From: Lachnospiraceae bacterium | Lineage (GTDB): Bacteria; Bacillota; Clostridia; Lachnospirales; Lachnospiraceae | Direction of reading: 5' to 3' | Length of the DNA stretch: 55,972 bases | Assembly: GCA_014804795.1 (NCBI GenBank) | Contig: JAAUZC010000024.1 | Coordinates: 1-55,972, forward strand | Part shown: positions 16,081 to 23,839 of the stretch, piece by piece | Layout of the letters: the number at the start of each line of letters is the position of its first letter | Numbering within the stretch: position 1 is the first letter of the stretch | The notes under the pieces: model-generated | What the model saw: the letters and a program-made list of their open reading frames with translations, nothing else | Database searches by the model: none | Told to the model about the DNA's origin: nothing | Made by a program: the position numbers and the translations under genes

Positions 16081-16106
16081 TAAAAAGAACGCCCTTTTTT
16101 GGGGAA
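16081..16106 (-). terminator. Possible terminator after rluD
   Basis: On the minus strand CCCC-AAAAAA-GGG(C) is followed by GTTCTTTTTATTTT (16104 down to about 16078). The stem is short, so the call is tentative, but it lies 46 nt past the rluD stop where the transcript should end. Confidence 0.35.
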
Positions 16107-16149
16107 ATTTCCTCTTTTGCTACATTTATTTTAAATAAATATGTTATAT

Positions 16150-17061
16150 TCAGGGCAAAATTTCCAATAAATGTCTGAAATATTCCGGCAAAGGTGCGTC
16201 AAATTCCATATATTCACCGTTTGCCGGATGCATAAAACCGATCACTTTGGCATGGAGAGTCTGGCCCTCGCACCTGACAGGCCTCTTTCTTCTGGGGGCA
16301 TATACTTCATCTCCCAGAATCGGATGCCCGATATGCGCCATGTGTACCCTGATCTGATGGGTTCTTCCCGTCTCCAGACGGCAGGCAATATACGTAAACT
16401 TTTGATAGCGTTTCAGTACTCTGACATGCGTCACGGCCCGTTTCCCATTCGGAACCACCGCTATTTTCAAACGGTCTTTCGGATCTCTCCCAAGCGGCGC
16501 ATCTATAGTCATCTCATCTTCGTTAAGCACACCGTAAACAATGGCATGATAAATGCGGTTTACGGTATGTTCCTTCAGTTGGGCGGCTATGCTGTTATGC
16601 GCCATGTCATTTTTACAGATGATCAGAGAACCGGAAGTATCCTTATCAATGCGGTGCACAATACCGGGCCGCATCACACCATTAATGCCTGAAAGAGAAT
16701 CTTTACAGTGATACATTACCGCATTGACAAGAGTACCGCTGTAATGCCCGGGTGCCGGGTGCACTACCATATGTTTGGGCTTATCCACGATCAGAACATC
16801 AGCGTCTTCATACAAAATAGGAAGAGGTATATCTTCCGCCTCAATATCCGGCTCCATATTTTCAGGCAAAGAAAAAGCTACCACATCTTCCTCTTTGATC
16901 CGATAGCTTGCTTTCACTGCTTTCCCATTGACAAAACATCTTTCCTGATCTATCATTTTCCGGATATAAGAACGGGTAAGCGCAGGGATACAGTCTGTTA
17001 TAAACTTATCAATACGCTCGCCGCCGTCCTTTTCCATCACTTCAAATTTAAATTCTTCCAT
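16150..17061 (-). CDS. rluD: Ribosomal large-subunit pseudouridine synthase, RluD-type
   Basis: A 303-residue RluA-family enzyme that isomerises uridines in 23S rRNA. An S4 RNA-binding domain occupies about residues 14-75 (ERIDKFITDCIPALTRSYIRKMI). The catalytic Asp is D139 in HRIDKDTSG. Also present are ETGRTHQIRVHMAHIGHPILGD and HPANGEYMEF, both RluA-family motifs. It follows lspA by 19 nt, the usual lspA-rluD pairing of Firmicutes. Whether it is RluD proper or an RluC-like paralogue cannot be settled here, but S4 plus lspA linkage favours RluD. Confidence 0.93.
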   Translation of the reverse strand: MEEFKFEVMEKDGGERIDKFITDCIPALTRSYIRKMIDQERCFVNGKAVKASYRIKEEDVVAFSLPENMEPDIEAEDIPLPILYEDADVLIVDKPKHMVVHPAPGHYSGTLVNAVMYHCKDSLSGINGVMRPGIVHRIDKDTSGSLIICKNDMAHNSIAAQLKEHTVNRIYHAIVYGVLNEDEMTIDAPLGRDPKDRLKIAVVPNGKRAVTHVRVLKRYQKFTYIACRLETGRTHQIRVHMAHIGHPILGDEVYAPRRKRPVRCEGQTLHAKVIGFMHPANGEYMEFDAPLPEYFRHLLEILP

Positions 17062-17080
17062 ATTGAACCCGTTTCTTTGT

Positions 17081-17650
17081 CTACTTATCTTTACTTTTTT
17101 CTGTCAGTTCCTCTGTATAATGGGGTTTGCGCTGTATTTTCTGCTTTACACTTAAAAATGCGAAATCCTCTTCCTTATAATAAAAGAGAACAACGACTAT
17201 GAAAATCGCGGTGGCACAGGTTACATAGATATCCGCCACATTAAAGATCGGAAAATCAATCAGCACAAAGTAAATAAAATCTACCACATAATCCTGCGAA
17301 ACCCGGTCTATCATATTGCCGATGGCGCCGCTGGCAACCAACACTAAGATCACATGCATCAGATTATATTTCTTCTCAGAAGGTATGCGAATCAGCACAA
17401 ATCCTATAACAAGTAATATCAATACTTCAATAAAGATAAAAAAGATTTTCTGATTTTGGAGCATACCAAAAGCAGCCCCTTTATTCTCCAGATACTGCAG
17501 AACAAGAATTTCTTTTATGATAGGAACAGACGGCTTTCCTTTTAAATGAAGCACTGCTGCATTTTTTGTGAACTGATCAAAATAAGTAAGCAGTATCATT
17601 GCGACAAGGTCAATCATCAATAATATCGTTTTGCGCATCTTCATAAACAA
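17081..17650 (-). CDS. lspA: Lipoprotein signal peptidase II
   Basis: A 189-residue integral membrane aspartyl protease that removes signal peptides from prolipoproteins. Four helices are visible. The catalytic pair is D124 (in DYVVDFIY, after GNMIDRV) and D140 in FNVADIYV. NKGAAFGML at about 56-64 is the conserved N-x-GAAFG motif. The gene starts inside the end of aroB. A TTG at 17650 has GGAGG 6 nt upstream, while an ATG at 17644 has 12 nt spacing; TTG is preferred. The C-terminal 30 residues are charged and longer than usual. Confidence 0.94.
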   Translation of the reverse strand: MFMKMRKTILLMIDLVAMILLTYFDQFTKNAAVLHLKGKPSVPIIKEILVLQYLENKGAAFGMLQNQKIFFIFIEVLILLVIGFVLIRIPSEKKYNLMHVILVLVASGAIGNMIDRVSQDYVVDFIYFVLIDFPIFNVADIYVTCATAIFIVVVLFYYKEEDFAFLSVKQKIQRKPHYTEELTEKSKDK

Positions 17651-18785
17651 TCAAATCCTCCACCGCCTGAAGCAGTTCTTTTTCTGTTACCGTTTCGTCA
17701 ATAACCGCTTTTCCGAGTCTGTCAAGCAAAATAAAACGCAGCGTCCCTGAAGCATTCTTTTTATCTGATTTTGTGTTTTCCACCACTTCCTTCGCCGTAA
17801 AAGAAATTTCCCGCAGAGCGATAGGCAGATGGAACGGCACAAACATATCACGTATCTCCAGATATTCGTCCTCTCCGATCAGACCGTGCATACAGGATAT
17901 ATTTGCTGCCGCAATGCATCCCAATGCAACGCATTCGCCATGAAACAGGGTAAAATTGCTTGCCTTTTCAATACCATGCCCGATCGTATGGCCGAAATTG
18001 AGGAGGGCCCTCTCACCCTGTTCTGTGGGATCTTTTTCTACCACTTTCTTTTTGATCACACAGCTTCTGTAGACCATCTCCTGCAATACAGAAAGGTCAC
18101 GGTCATCGATTTCATACATATTTTCCAAAAGCCATTCATAATACTTTCTGTCTTTGATCAGCCCGTGCTTCATCACTTCTGCAAAACCGGAAGCAAACTG
18201 GCGCTCATCAAGTTCTCTCAAAACAGAAACATTCGTATAGACAAGACGCGGCATATGAAATGCGCCTACCATATTTTTGTACTGTTCAAAATCCACACCG
18301 GTCTTTCCGCCGATGGAACTGTCTACCTGTGAAAGCAATGTTGTGGGAATCTGCACAAAATCAATCCCGCGCAGATAGGAAGCCGCCGCAAAGCCGGTAA
18401 TATCTCCGACTACGCCGCCCCCGAGGGCAAGCAGCATATCTTTTCTCGTGATTTTTTTCTCTATCAAAAAACGATAAATATCCGATACCGTTTCCAACGT
18501 TTTATGCTCTTCCCCCGCCGGAAATACATAGAACGAAAGCTCCCTGCAGATTCCCTGCAAAAGTTCCCTTATCTTCTCGCCGAAAAGCGCATTTACATTG
18601 CTGTCTGTAATAACACAGAGATTGCGTTTTTTCAGCAGTTCTCTTCCCTCTTTTTCCGGAAATAATCCGAACAGTTCTTTCGGCAGTCCGTCAAAAGAAT
18701 GTTCAAATACAATATCATAACATGCTTTTTTCTGGCAGGAAACCGAAAGTCTCCCATAGTCCGTTTCTTTTGTAATTTCATTCAT
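17610..18785 (-). CDS. aroB: 3-dehydroquinate synthase
   Basis: A 391-residue enzyme of the shikimate pathway converting DAHP to 3-dehydroquinate, using NAD+ and a metal. The NAD/glycine-rich region is LALGGGVVGDITGFAAASYLRGI, followed by QIPTTLLSQVDSSIGGKTGVDF, and the metal-binding HTIGHGIEKAS with its His is present. The length is slightly above the usual 360 because of an extended C-terminus that overlaps lspA by 41 nt. The overlap suggests translational coupling with lspA, an unusual partner for aroB. No other aro genes are near. Confidence 0.95.
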   Translation of the reverse strand: MNEITKETDYGRLSVSCQKKACYDIVFEHSFDGLPKELFGLFPEKEGRELLKKRNLCVITDSNVNALFGEKIRELLQGICRELSFYVFPAGEEHKTLETVSDIYRFLIEKKITRKDMLLALGGGVVGDITGFAAASYLRGIDFVQIPTTLLSQVDSSIGGKTGVDFEQYKNMVGAFHMPRLVYTNVSVLRELDERQFASGFAEVMKHGLIKDRKYYEWLLENMYEIDDRDLSVLQEMVYRSCVIKKKVVEKDPTEQGERALLNFGHTIGHGIEKASNFTLFHGECVALGCIAAANISCMHGLIGEDEYLEIRDMFVPFHLPIALREISFTAKEVVENTKSDKKNASGTLRFILLDRLGKAVIDETVTEKELLQAVEDLIVYEDAQNDIIDD

Positions 18786-18807
18786 AATATACGCCTCTTA
18801 TTTTTAG

Positions 18808-18928
18808 TTCCGCATACGTCCCTTCCAGTACACATTAGCGGAAGACAGATTTTCAGCCGCTTTGCGTCTGCAAATCGTCTTGTGCACTGTCCGGGCGTAT
18901 GCTGATATGTCCGGTTCCGCATACGCCC
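18808..18928. repeat. Repeated palindromic element upstream of aroB
   Basis: GTTCCGCATACG is found near 18808 and again at about 18914. The second copy forms a perfect 10-bp dyad: GGGCGTATGC (18893-18902) with GCATACGCCC (18919-18928). It lies between the sepF terminator and the aroB start, in the likely aroB promoter region. Confidence 0.5.
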
Positions 18929-18940
18929 GTCTCACAAAAA

Positions 18941-18984
18941 CATCCTGCAAGCCAGAACCAATATTTCCGGCATCTTGCAGGATG
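18941..18984 (-). terminator. Rho-independent terminator after sepF
   Basis: CATCCTGCAAG (18941-18951) pairs perfectly with CTTGCAGGATG (18974-18984). Read on the minus strand the stem is followed by TTTTTGTG. It lies about 75 nt beyond the sepF stop and separates yggS-sepF from aroB-lspA-rluD. Confidence 0.8.
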
Positions 18985-19057
18985 CTCTCTGTTCTTTTTC
19001 AACGATTTTATGTACATAACTTACATGCCTGCATCCGGTTGTTTCCCTGTCATGCTG

Positions 19058-19567
19058 TTAAATAGGCATGTCCAATGCCGAACCCATGAGTTCCTGAAAA
19101 TCTCCGGAGATATCTACACTCGGCGGTGTGATGATAAAAATATAATGCGAAATCTTCTGCAGATTGCCGCTGATCGCAAAGCAGGAACCGCTTGTAAAAT
19201 CGATGATCCTCTGGGCAATCTCCATGTCCAGTCCTTCCAGATTTAAAACGACTGTCCTGTTTGCAAGCAAAGTCTCTGTAATTTCCCGTCCGTCTTCTAC
19301 TGAAGTGGGTTTGATCACGCAAACTTCCATACCGCCGGCACTCACCTTTCTTGACTGTTTCATAGGTGTTATTTTGGGAACTGTTTTTTTGACCGGCTTT
19401 TCATCTTCCGGCTCCGGGTCAGGGTCTTTTACTAATGTCGGTTTACTTCTTCGGGGAGCAGGCTCTGCGATATCATCCTCATCATCATAGTAATCATCGT
19501 CATAATAGCCATCGTCCTCTTCATCATTCAGTTTCATGTAATTCAAAAACTTGTCCATTACTCCCAT
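19058..19567 (-). CDS. sepF: Cell division protein SepF
   Basis: A 169-residue protein that anchors FtsZ to the membrane and organises Z-ring filaments. It shows an N-terminal amphipathic segment (MGVMDKFLNYMKL), a very acidic low-complexity linker rich in Asp, Glu and Tyr (about 14-45) and the DUF552 core (about 78-165: VCVIKPTSVEDGREITETLLANRTVVLNLEGLDMEIAQRIIDFTSGSCFAISGNLQKIS). It follows yggS by 15 nt, the classic ylmE-sepF order. A strong terminator follows. Confidence 0.96.
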   Translation of the reverse strand: MGVMDKFLNYMKLNDEEDDGYYDDDYYDDEDDIAEPAPRRSKPTLVKDPDPEPEDEKPVKKTVPKITPMKQSRKVSAGGMEVCVIKPTSVEDGREITETLLANRTVVLNLEGLDMEIAQRIIDFTSGSCFAISGNLQKISHYIFIITPPSVDISGDFQELMGSALDMPI

Positions 19568-19582
19568 CTATTCATTCTCTCC

Positions 19583-20263
19583 TTATCGTTCCCCGAAAAT
19601 GCCGGTCCCAACCCTTACATAAACTGCGCCGTCTTTTACGGCCTGTTCATAGTCGCCGGTCATCCCCATCGAAAGAACATTCATATTAACATTATCAATG
19701 TTTTTCGCTTCGATGTCAACAGCTAATTGTTTCAAGTTAGAAAAGTGAATCGCATTATCTTCCGGTTTTTCGACAACAGGGGCTATTGTCATCAGTCCCT
19801 TAATATGCACATTGGGCAGCACGGCAATCTCCTTCACCAGATTTTCTGCTTCCCCTGCCAGAACGCCAAACTTGCTTTCTTCCTCCGCCATATTTACTTC
19901 TATCAAAATATTGACATGTACCTGTTTCTTTTCAGCTTCTTTCTGGATTTCCTGTGCCAGCCTGAGAGAATCCACACTGTGGATAAGGTATGCCTTATCT
20001 ACCACGTATTTTACTTTATTGCGCTGCAGATGTCCGATCAGATGCCAGCGGATATCTTTCGGCAGCACTTCATATTTATCGCAGAGTTCCTGCACCTTAT
20101 TCTCCCCAAAATCCCTGCAGCCGCAGGCATAGGCTTCCTCCACCATAGAGACAGGCTTTGTTTTGCTTACCGCGATCAAAGTGATCTCCTTCGGATCTCT
20201 TCCGGCTTTAAGCGCCGCCGCCTCGATATTTTGCTGCACCTTATTTAAATTTTCCTTGATCAT
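19583..20263 (-). CDS. yggS: YggS/YlmE-family PLP homeostasis protein
   Basis: A 226-residue PLP-binding protein with the alanine-racemase-like barrel and no known catalytic activity; it keeps free PLP and amino-acid pools balanced. The PLP lysine is K36 in LIAVSKTKPVSM. DFGENKVQEL, WHLIGHLQRNKVK and SMGMTGDYEQAVKDGAVYVRVGTGIFGER are family hallmarks. It is translated directly upstream of sepF, and in Firmicutes this pair lies in the ylm division cluster. The HlyD-like gene ends 39 nt upstream. Confidence 0.96.
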   Translation of the reverse strand: MIKENLNKVQQNIEAAALKAGRDPKEITLIAVSKTKPVSMVEEAYACGCRDFGENKVQELCDKYEVLPKDIRWHLIGHLQRNKVKYVVDKAYLIHSVDSLRLAQEIQKEAEKKQVHVNILIEVNMAEEESKFGVLAGEAENLVKEIAVLPNVHIKGLMTIAPVVEKPEDNAIHFSNLKQLAVDIEAKNIDNVNMNVLSMGMTGDYEQAVKDGAVYVRVGTGIFGER

Positions 20264-20302
20264 GATCCTCCTCCGGCGGCCGTCTGGCTGTATCCGCCAT
20301 AT

Positions 20303-21724
20303 TTATTTCGAAAAATTATCCATTCCTTTTTCCGTCACAAACTGATCCGCCACAACGGTGGACGCATCCAGCGCAATATAGTCGTAAGCCCGCAGGCCGT
20401 ACTTTGTATTGGATTCCACAATGGAATACTCGTCATTATCGTATAATATATTAATCTGCTTAAAGTCCGCATAGCCCTTATTGATATTAAAAACGCCGGT
20501 CAGTGATGCCTGTTTGCTCACTGTGCAGGTTTCTATGGAATCCTCCTGATAAAGCACATCTCCAACGTTCAGCACGCTTTCATCCACATAATATATGCCC
20601 TCTTCCTCATCCACGTTATAGATCGGCGTCTCCACAAATTCGGTTGTGATCTCGTTATCTTCTGTGAATGTCTGGCGCATGACGCCCAGGGTTTTGTCAC
20701 TGCCGTGTTCTATAATATAGTTTTCCTCGATCAGGAAAAAATTGCGCTGGGCAATTGCCGAATTCGGAATCTTTAATCCTGTCTTTTCCTCCAGGACCAA
20801 TTCCACATTGACAAACCGGTCTGTAATGTAGTTGATCATGGAAGTTGTGAAAGTAAGACCGACAAAAGTGATTCCCTTTTCCTCATCATTTCCATAGGTC
20901 GTTATTTTTCCCCAGGTTTCATACTGGTCTTCCATAAATTTTACTTTTACATATTTCAGTTCCACCAGTTCCGGCACCCGCTCCGAGTCCACCTGAATAA
21001 TAACCTCCCAGTCTTCCGCTGTCACAAGCTTATAGACCTCATCATTTTTTCCGAATCGATTGGCGGCAAGATACTGATTTTTGGCATAGTTCTCTTCATC
21101 AAAACTCTGGGATGTGATCTCCTGTGGTGTCAGATTTTCATATCCGTCACTGGAAAATACGACCGCTCCTGCCCTGTCCGCATAATATTTGCTGATGCCT
21201 GTGGTTTCCGTCATTTCATTCATGGCGTTTAATACGGCCTGATTGCTGAGTTTTGCAACCTCGCTCTGGAGATCATATTTAAAATCATAAACAGTGGAAA
21301 ACTCTTTTTCATCAAAATTACTGCGGTAATTTATGATTTTGGTTTTTAAACTGTTATAGTCGCTGTTTGTCAGAGCTTTCTCTTCTGTTGTCTCATTCAT
21401 GAGATCGGCCAGTTTGCTGGAAGAATCTACCGCATAGACGAGGTCACCGCATGCCACATGCGTTCCCTCCGGCACAAAGTAATAGACATATCCGGCATCG
21501 ACGGACTCATAGATCGTTTCCTGTCTGAGTGCGATCCCGCGGTAGACATTATTAACGGTCAAAGCACCCTCTTTCACCTCATAGCCGCTCAGATGCTCCG
21601 TCTGCATATACATGATAATACAGATAATGATGTAAACGAACATGACCCCAAAAATGATCATGCCGATATTAATGTTTAACGGTTTATGATATTGTCTGAT
21701 ATTGGAGTGATTTTCCTGTGCCAA
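20303..21724 (-). CDS. HlyD/biotin-lipoyl-like single-pass membrane protein
   Basis: A 473-residue protein with a short cytosolic start, one membrane helix (about 19-40) and a long extracellular part. VDAGYVYYFVPEGTHVACGDLVYAVD resembles the biotinyl-lipoyl-like half motif of HlyD adaptors, and a coiled middle segment (about 110-190) is followed by a beta-rich C-terminus. No ABC transporter is adjacent, which is unusual for an efflux adaptor. Its position before yggS-sepF suggests a link to envelope or division (inference). The start codon is TTG, with AGGAG 11 nt upstream; no nearer ATG exists. Confidence 0.75.
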   Translation of the reverse strand: MAQENHSNIRQYHKPLNINIGMIIFGVMFVYIIICIIMYMQTEHLSGYEVKEGALTVNNVYRGIALRQETIYESVDAGYVYYFVPEGTHVACGDLVYAVDSSSKLADLMNETTEEKALTNSDYNSLKTKIINYRSNFDEKEFSTVYDFKYDLQSEVAKLSNQAVLNAMNEMTETTGISKYYADRAGAVVFSSDGYENLTPQEITSQSFDEENYAKNQYLAANRFGKNDEVYKLVTAEDWEVIIQVDSERVPELVELKYVKVKFMEDQYETWGKITTYGNDEEKGITFVGLTFTTSMINYITDRFVNVELVLEEKTGLKIPNSAIAQRNFFLIEENYIIEHGSDKTLGVMRQTFTEDNEITTEFVETPIYNVDEEEGIYYVDESVLNVGDVLYQEDSIETCTVSKQASLTGVFNINKGYADFKQINILYDNDEYSIVESNTKYGLRAYDYIALDASTVVADQFVTEKGMDNFSK

Positions 21725-21756
21725 AATAATATGATCTCCTATAAGTTTGCGAAAAT

Positions 21757-21783
21757 AAAGCTCCGGAAAATTTCCGAAGCTTT
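21757..21783 (-). terminator. Rho-independent terminator
   Basis: AAAGCTCCGGAAA and TTTCCGAAGCTTT form a stem with one mismatch around 21757-21783, with a U-rich stretch (TTTATTTTCGC) on the minus strand. It ends the transcript of the P-loop-like gene (stop 21817) before the HlyD-like gene. Confidence 0.65.
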
Positions 21784-21816
21784 ATGTAACTTTTCAAGGC
21801 GAATTTATTCACTATA

Positions 21817-22236
21817 TTAGAGTGCCACCAGTACATTAGATTTCAGAGATTCAGGTAATTCATCTTCATCCAGAGAAACACTTACTATGAACTGTACTCC
21901 GAATTTTTCACTGATCATATCCAATTTCTTAACTGTCGGCTCAATATCCTGTCCTTCCAGACATGCAATATTTAAAAAGCTGTCAAAATACATCTGCTCC
22001 AGATCGTGATCCTGAGAAATGATACCGCAGATAAATCCGATAAACTCATCCGCGTCAGAAATCATATACTCGGTTACATTGATCAGCCTTACTCTATTAT
22101 TAAGTTCAAACATATGCTTTGTACTTTTATCCAGATAAGCAATGTTGCCGGATACTGTTCTGATCTCTGCATTTACTTTATCCAGCAACTGTTTTGTTTT
22201 CCCTTTTCCTTTTCTTCCTGCGATTAACTGAACCAT
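21817..22236 (-). CDS. Small P-loop-like protein of unknown function
   Basis: A 139-residue protein beginning MVQLIAGRKGKGKTKQLLD, a Walker-A-like GRKGKGKT at residues 7-14. The rest shows beta strands (RLINVTEYMI; VQFIVSVSLD) but no clear Walker B or sensor motifs. Its short length makes it an incomplete or minimal ATPase. It stands alone: 92 nt and a terminator follow, and 134 nt precede it. I infer nucleotide binding only; the cellular role is unknown. Confidence 0.75.
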   Translation of the reverse strand: MVQLIAGRKGKGKTKQLLDKVNAEIRTVSGNIAYLDKSTKHMFELNNRVRLINVTEYMISDADEFIGFICGIISQDHDLEQMYFDSFLNIACLEGQDIEPTVKKLDMISEKFGVQFIVSVSLDEDELPESLKSNVLVAL

Positions 22237-22370
22237 TGAAAAAACCTCCTGATGTAAGTAGTTTTAGCGGTTATCATAAAAGACAGATTACTTTATCGTT
22301 ATGACAGCCTGACCTAAATTCTATAATTTATTATAAGTGATTTTGTAAAAAAAAACAATAAGTATTGTAT

Positions 22371-23405
22371 TTATTTTTGTATAACAGAGAGTAAATCAGT
22401 CATCTCCGTATATAAGATCGCCCTTTCCGGGGATTTCATTATAATGGAAATATAGGATTTCCCTGATGTATCGCTGGATAACAGAACCAGACAATTCCGC
22501 GCTGCGCTTGTGGTCCCGGTCTTTCCGCCGAGAACGGTTATGCCGGTCGGTGCTGTGGCTCCTCCGTTCAAAAACCAGTTTGTGGAAGGCTTATCAAAAC
22601 TGATCTCTCCGCCGTTTGCATTGTAATAGACAGTTGAATAAGCGGACATACCGATAATTTCTTTAAAAAGCTCATATTTACAGGCTTCATTAAAGATCAG
22701 ATACATATCGTACGCCGTGACATAGTGCTCTTCGTCAGTAAGTCCGTTGGGATTGACAAAATTGCAGTTCGTGGCGCCGATAGACTTCGCTTCTTCATTC
22801 ATCATCTGACAAAAATTATCCACAGTTCCGCCATACTGCTCCGCTATCATAATTGCAACATCGTTTGCCGAGTGCAAAAGCAATATTCGCAGCGCCTGAT
22901 CGAGCGTCATCTTATCGCCTGCTTTCAGACCGCAAAGCTGCGCACCCGGCTCAGTGATCTTTACATTGGCGGATGCTGTCAGAATGTCTTCGCGGCTGCC
23001 GTTTTTTAATGCCACGAGAGCAGTCATGACCTTTGTGAGGGATGCCGGATAAAGTGTCTCGTGAATATTTTTGGCATACAGTGTCTGTTTATCTCCAAGA
23101 GAAAACAGGCCGGCTGCTTCTGCCTCCGACATATCCACTGCGCTTTCATTATAGTTTTCATTCGCAATGCATAAATCCGCTGCAAATGTTTCTGCGCGCC
23201 CCGCCTGATCGGAACTTAAAATCGTAAAGCTGCTGTTGGCAGAATATGCGTCATAAGACATAACATAACTGTCGCTCCCGCATCCGGTCAGGAAAAGCAT
23301 ACAGAGACAGATCATGCAGATCTCTATATTCTTTCGGATTTTTGAGTTCGCGAAGCGAATCTCCCAATGTGAGCGTAAGCTCACAATTTTATTTATACAT
23401 TTCAC
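22371..23405 (-). CDS. D-alanyl-D-alanine carboxypeptidase (S11, DacA/DacF-type), probable lipoprotein
   Basis: Class-A-like low-mass PBP that trims the terminal D-Ala from peptidoglycan stems. Active-site motifs: ASLTK (121-125, Ser122), SAN (179-181) and KTGTT (295-299). A lipobox LTGC (39-42) after a hydrophobic segment marks it as a lipoprotein. The C-terminal PBP5 domain is missing. The start is uncertain: the longest frame opens with GTG at 23405, inside the end of mgsA, and its first 25 codons run through two palindromic hairpins and look non-native. An ATG at 23315 has only a weak GAG site. Probably the last gene of the shape/division operon. Confidence 0.9.
   Translation of the reverse strand: MKCINKIVSLRSHWEIRFANSKIRKNIEICMICLCMLFLTGCGSDSYVMSYDAYSANSSFTILSSDQAGRAETFAADLCIANENYNESAVDMSEAEAAGLFSLGDKQTLYAKNIHETLYPASLTKVMTALVALKNGSREDILTASANVKITEPGAQLCGLKAGDKMTLDQALRILLLHSANDVAIMIAEQYGGTVDNFCQMMNEEAKSIGATNCNFVNPNGLTDEEHYVTAYDMYLIFNEACKYELFKEIIGMSAYSTVYYNANGGEISFDKPSTNWFLNGGATAPTGITVLGGKTGTTSAARNCLVLLSSDTSGKSYISIIMKSPERAILYTEMTDLLSVIQK
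23346..23385. repeat. Two palindromic hairpins at the mgsA-carboxypeptidase junction
   Basis: TGTGAGC-GTAA-GCTCACA (23368-23385) is a perfect stem with a four-base loop. Next to it lies an imperfect GAGTTCGC-GAA-GCGAATCTC stem near 23344-23362. They start 3 nt past the mgsA stop. Similar CGC-GNA-GCG hairpins occur at 5947-6012. Confidence 0.6.
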
Positions 23406-23784
23406 GCCACTCTAAATCTCCTCTGTCCAATGCCTTGATCAAAAGCTCTGCCGATGCAAGATTTGTGGCAAGCGGAATATTATGTGTATCGCACAGCTTG
23501 ACAACATTGTTTACATCCGGCTCATGAGACTTTGATGTGAGCGGATCCCGTAAGAAAATTACCAGATCGATCTGATTGTGTTCAATATCCGCCCCCATCT
23601 GCTGTTCGCCCCCAAGATGTCCGGCCAGATATTTGTGTACGTTCAGGTTTGTGACTTCCTCGATGAGCCTGCCCGTTGTTCCCGTCGCAAATAAAACGTT
23701 TTTGCTTAAAATACCCCTGTAAGCAATGCAGAAATTCTGCATCAGCTTCTTTTTTGCATCGTGTGCTATCAATGCAATATTCAT
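23389..23784 (-). CDS. mgsA: Methylglyoxal synthase
   Basis: A 131-residue cytosolic enzyme that turns dihydroxyacetone phosphate into methylglyoxal, bypassing lower glycolysis when phosphate is short. IALIAHDAKK starts the fold, ATGTTG is the phosphate-binding loop, and GGEQQMGADI contains the catalytic Asp region, followed by FLRDPLTSKSHEPD and the conserved IPLATNLASAE. The length is standard. It follows rodA by 55 nt. The link between a metabolic bypass enzyme and cell-shape genes recurs in clostridia, but its meaning is not clear. Confidence 0.96.
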   Translation of the reverse strand: MNIALIAHDAKKKLMQNFCIAYRGILSKNVLFATGTTGRLIEEVTNLNVHKYLAGHLGGEQQMGADIEHNQIDLVIFLRDPLTSKSHEPDVNNVVKLCDTHNIPLATNLASAELLIKALDRGDLEWREMYK

Positions 23785-23839
23785 GATTCCTTCTCACCCC
23801 TTCTTTAATGCAATAAAATTTCTGTCAATTGGTAACATT

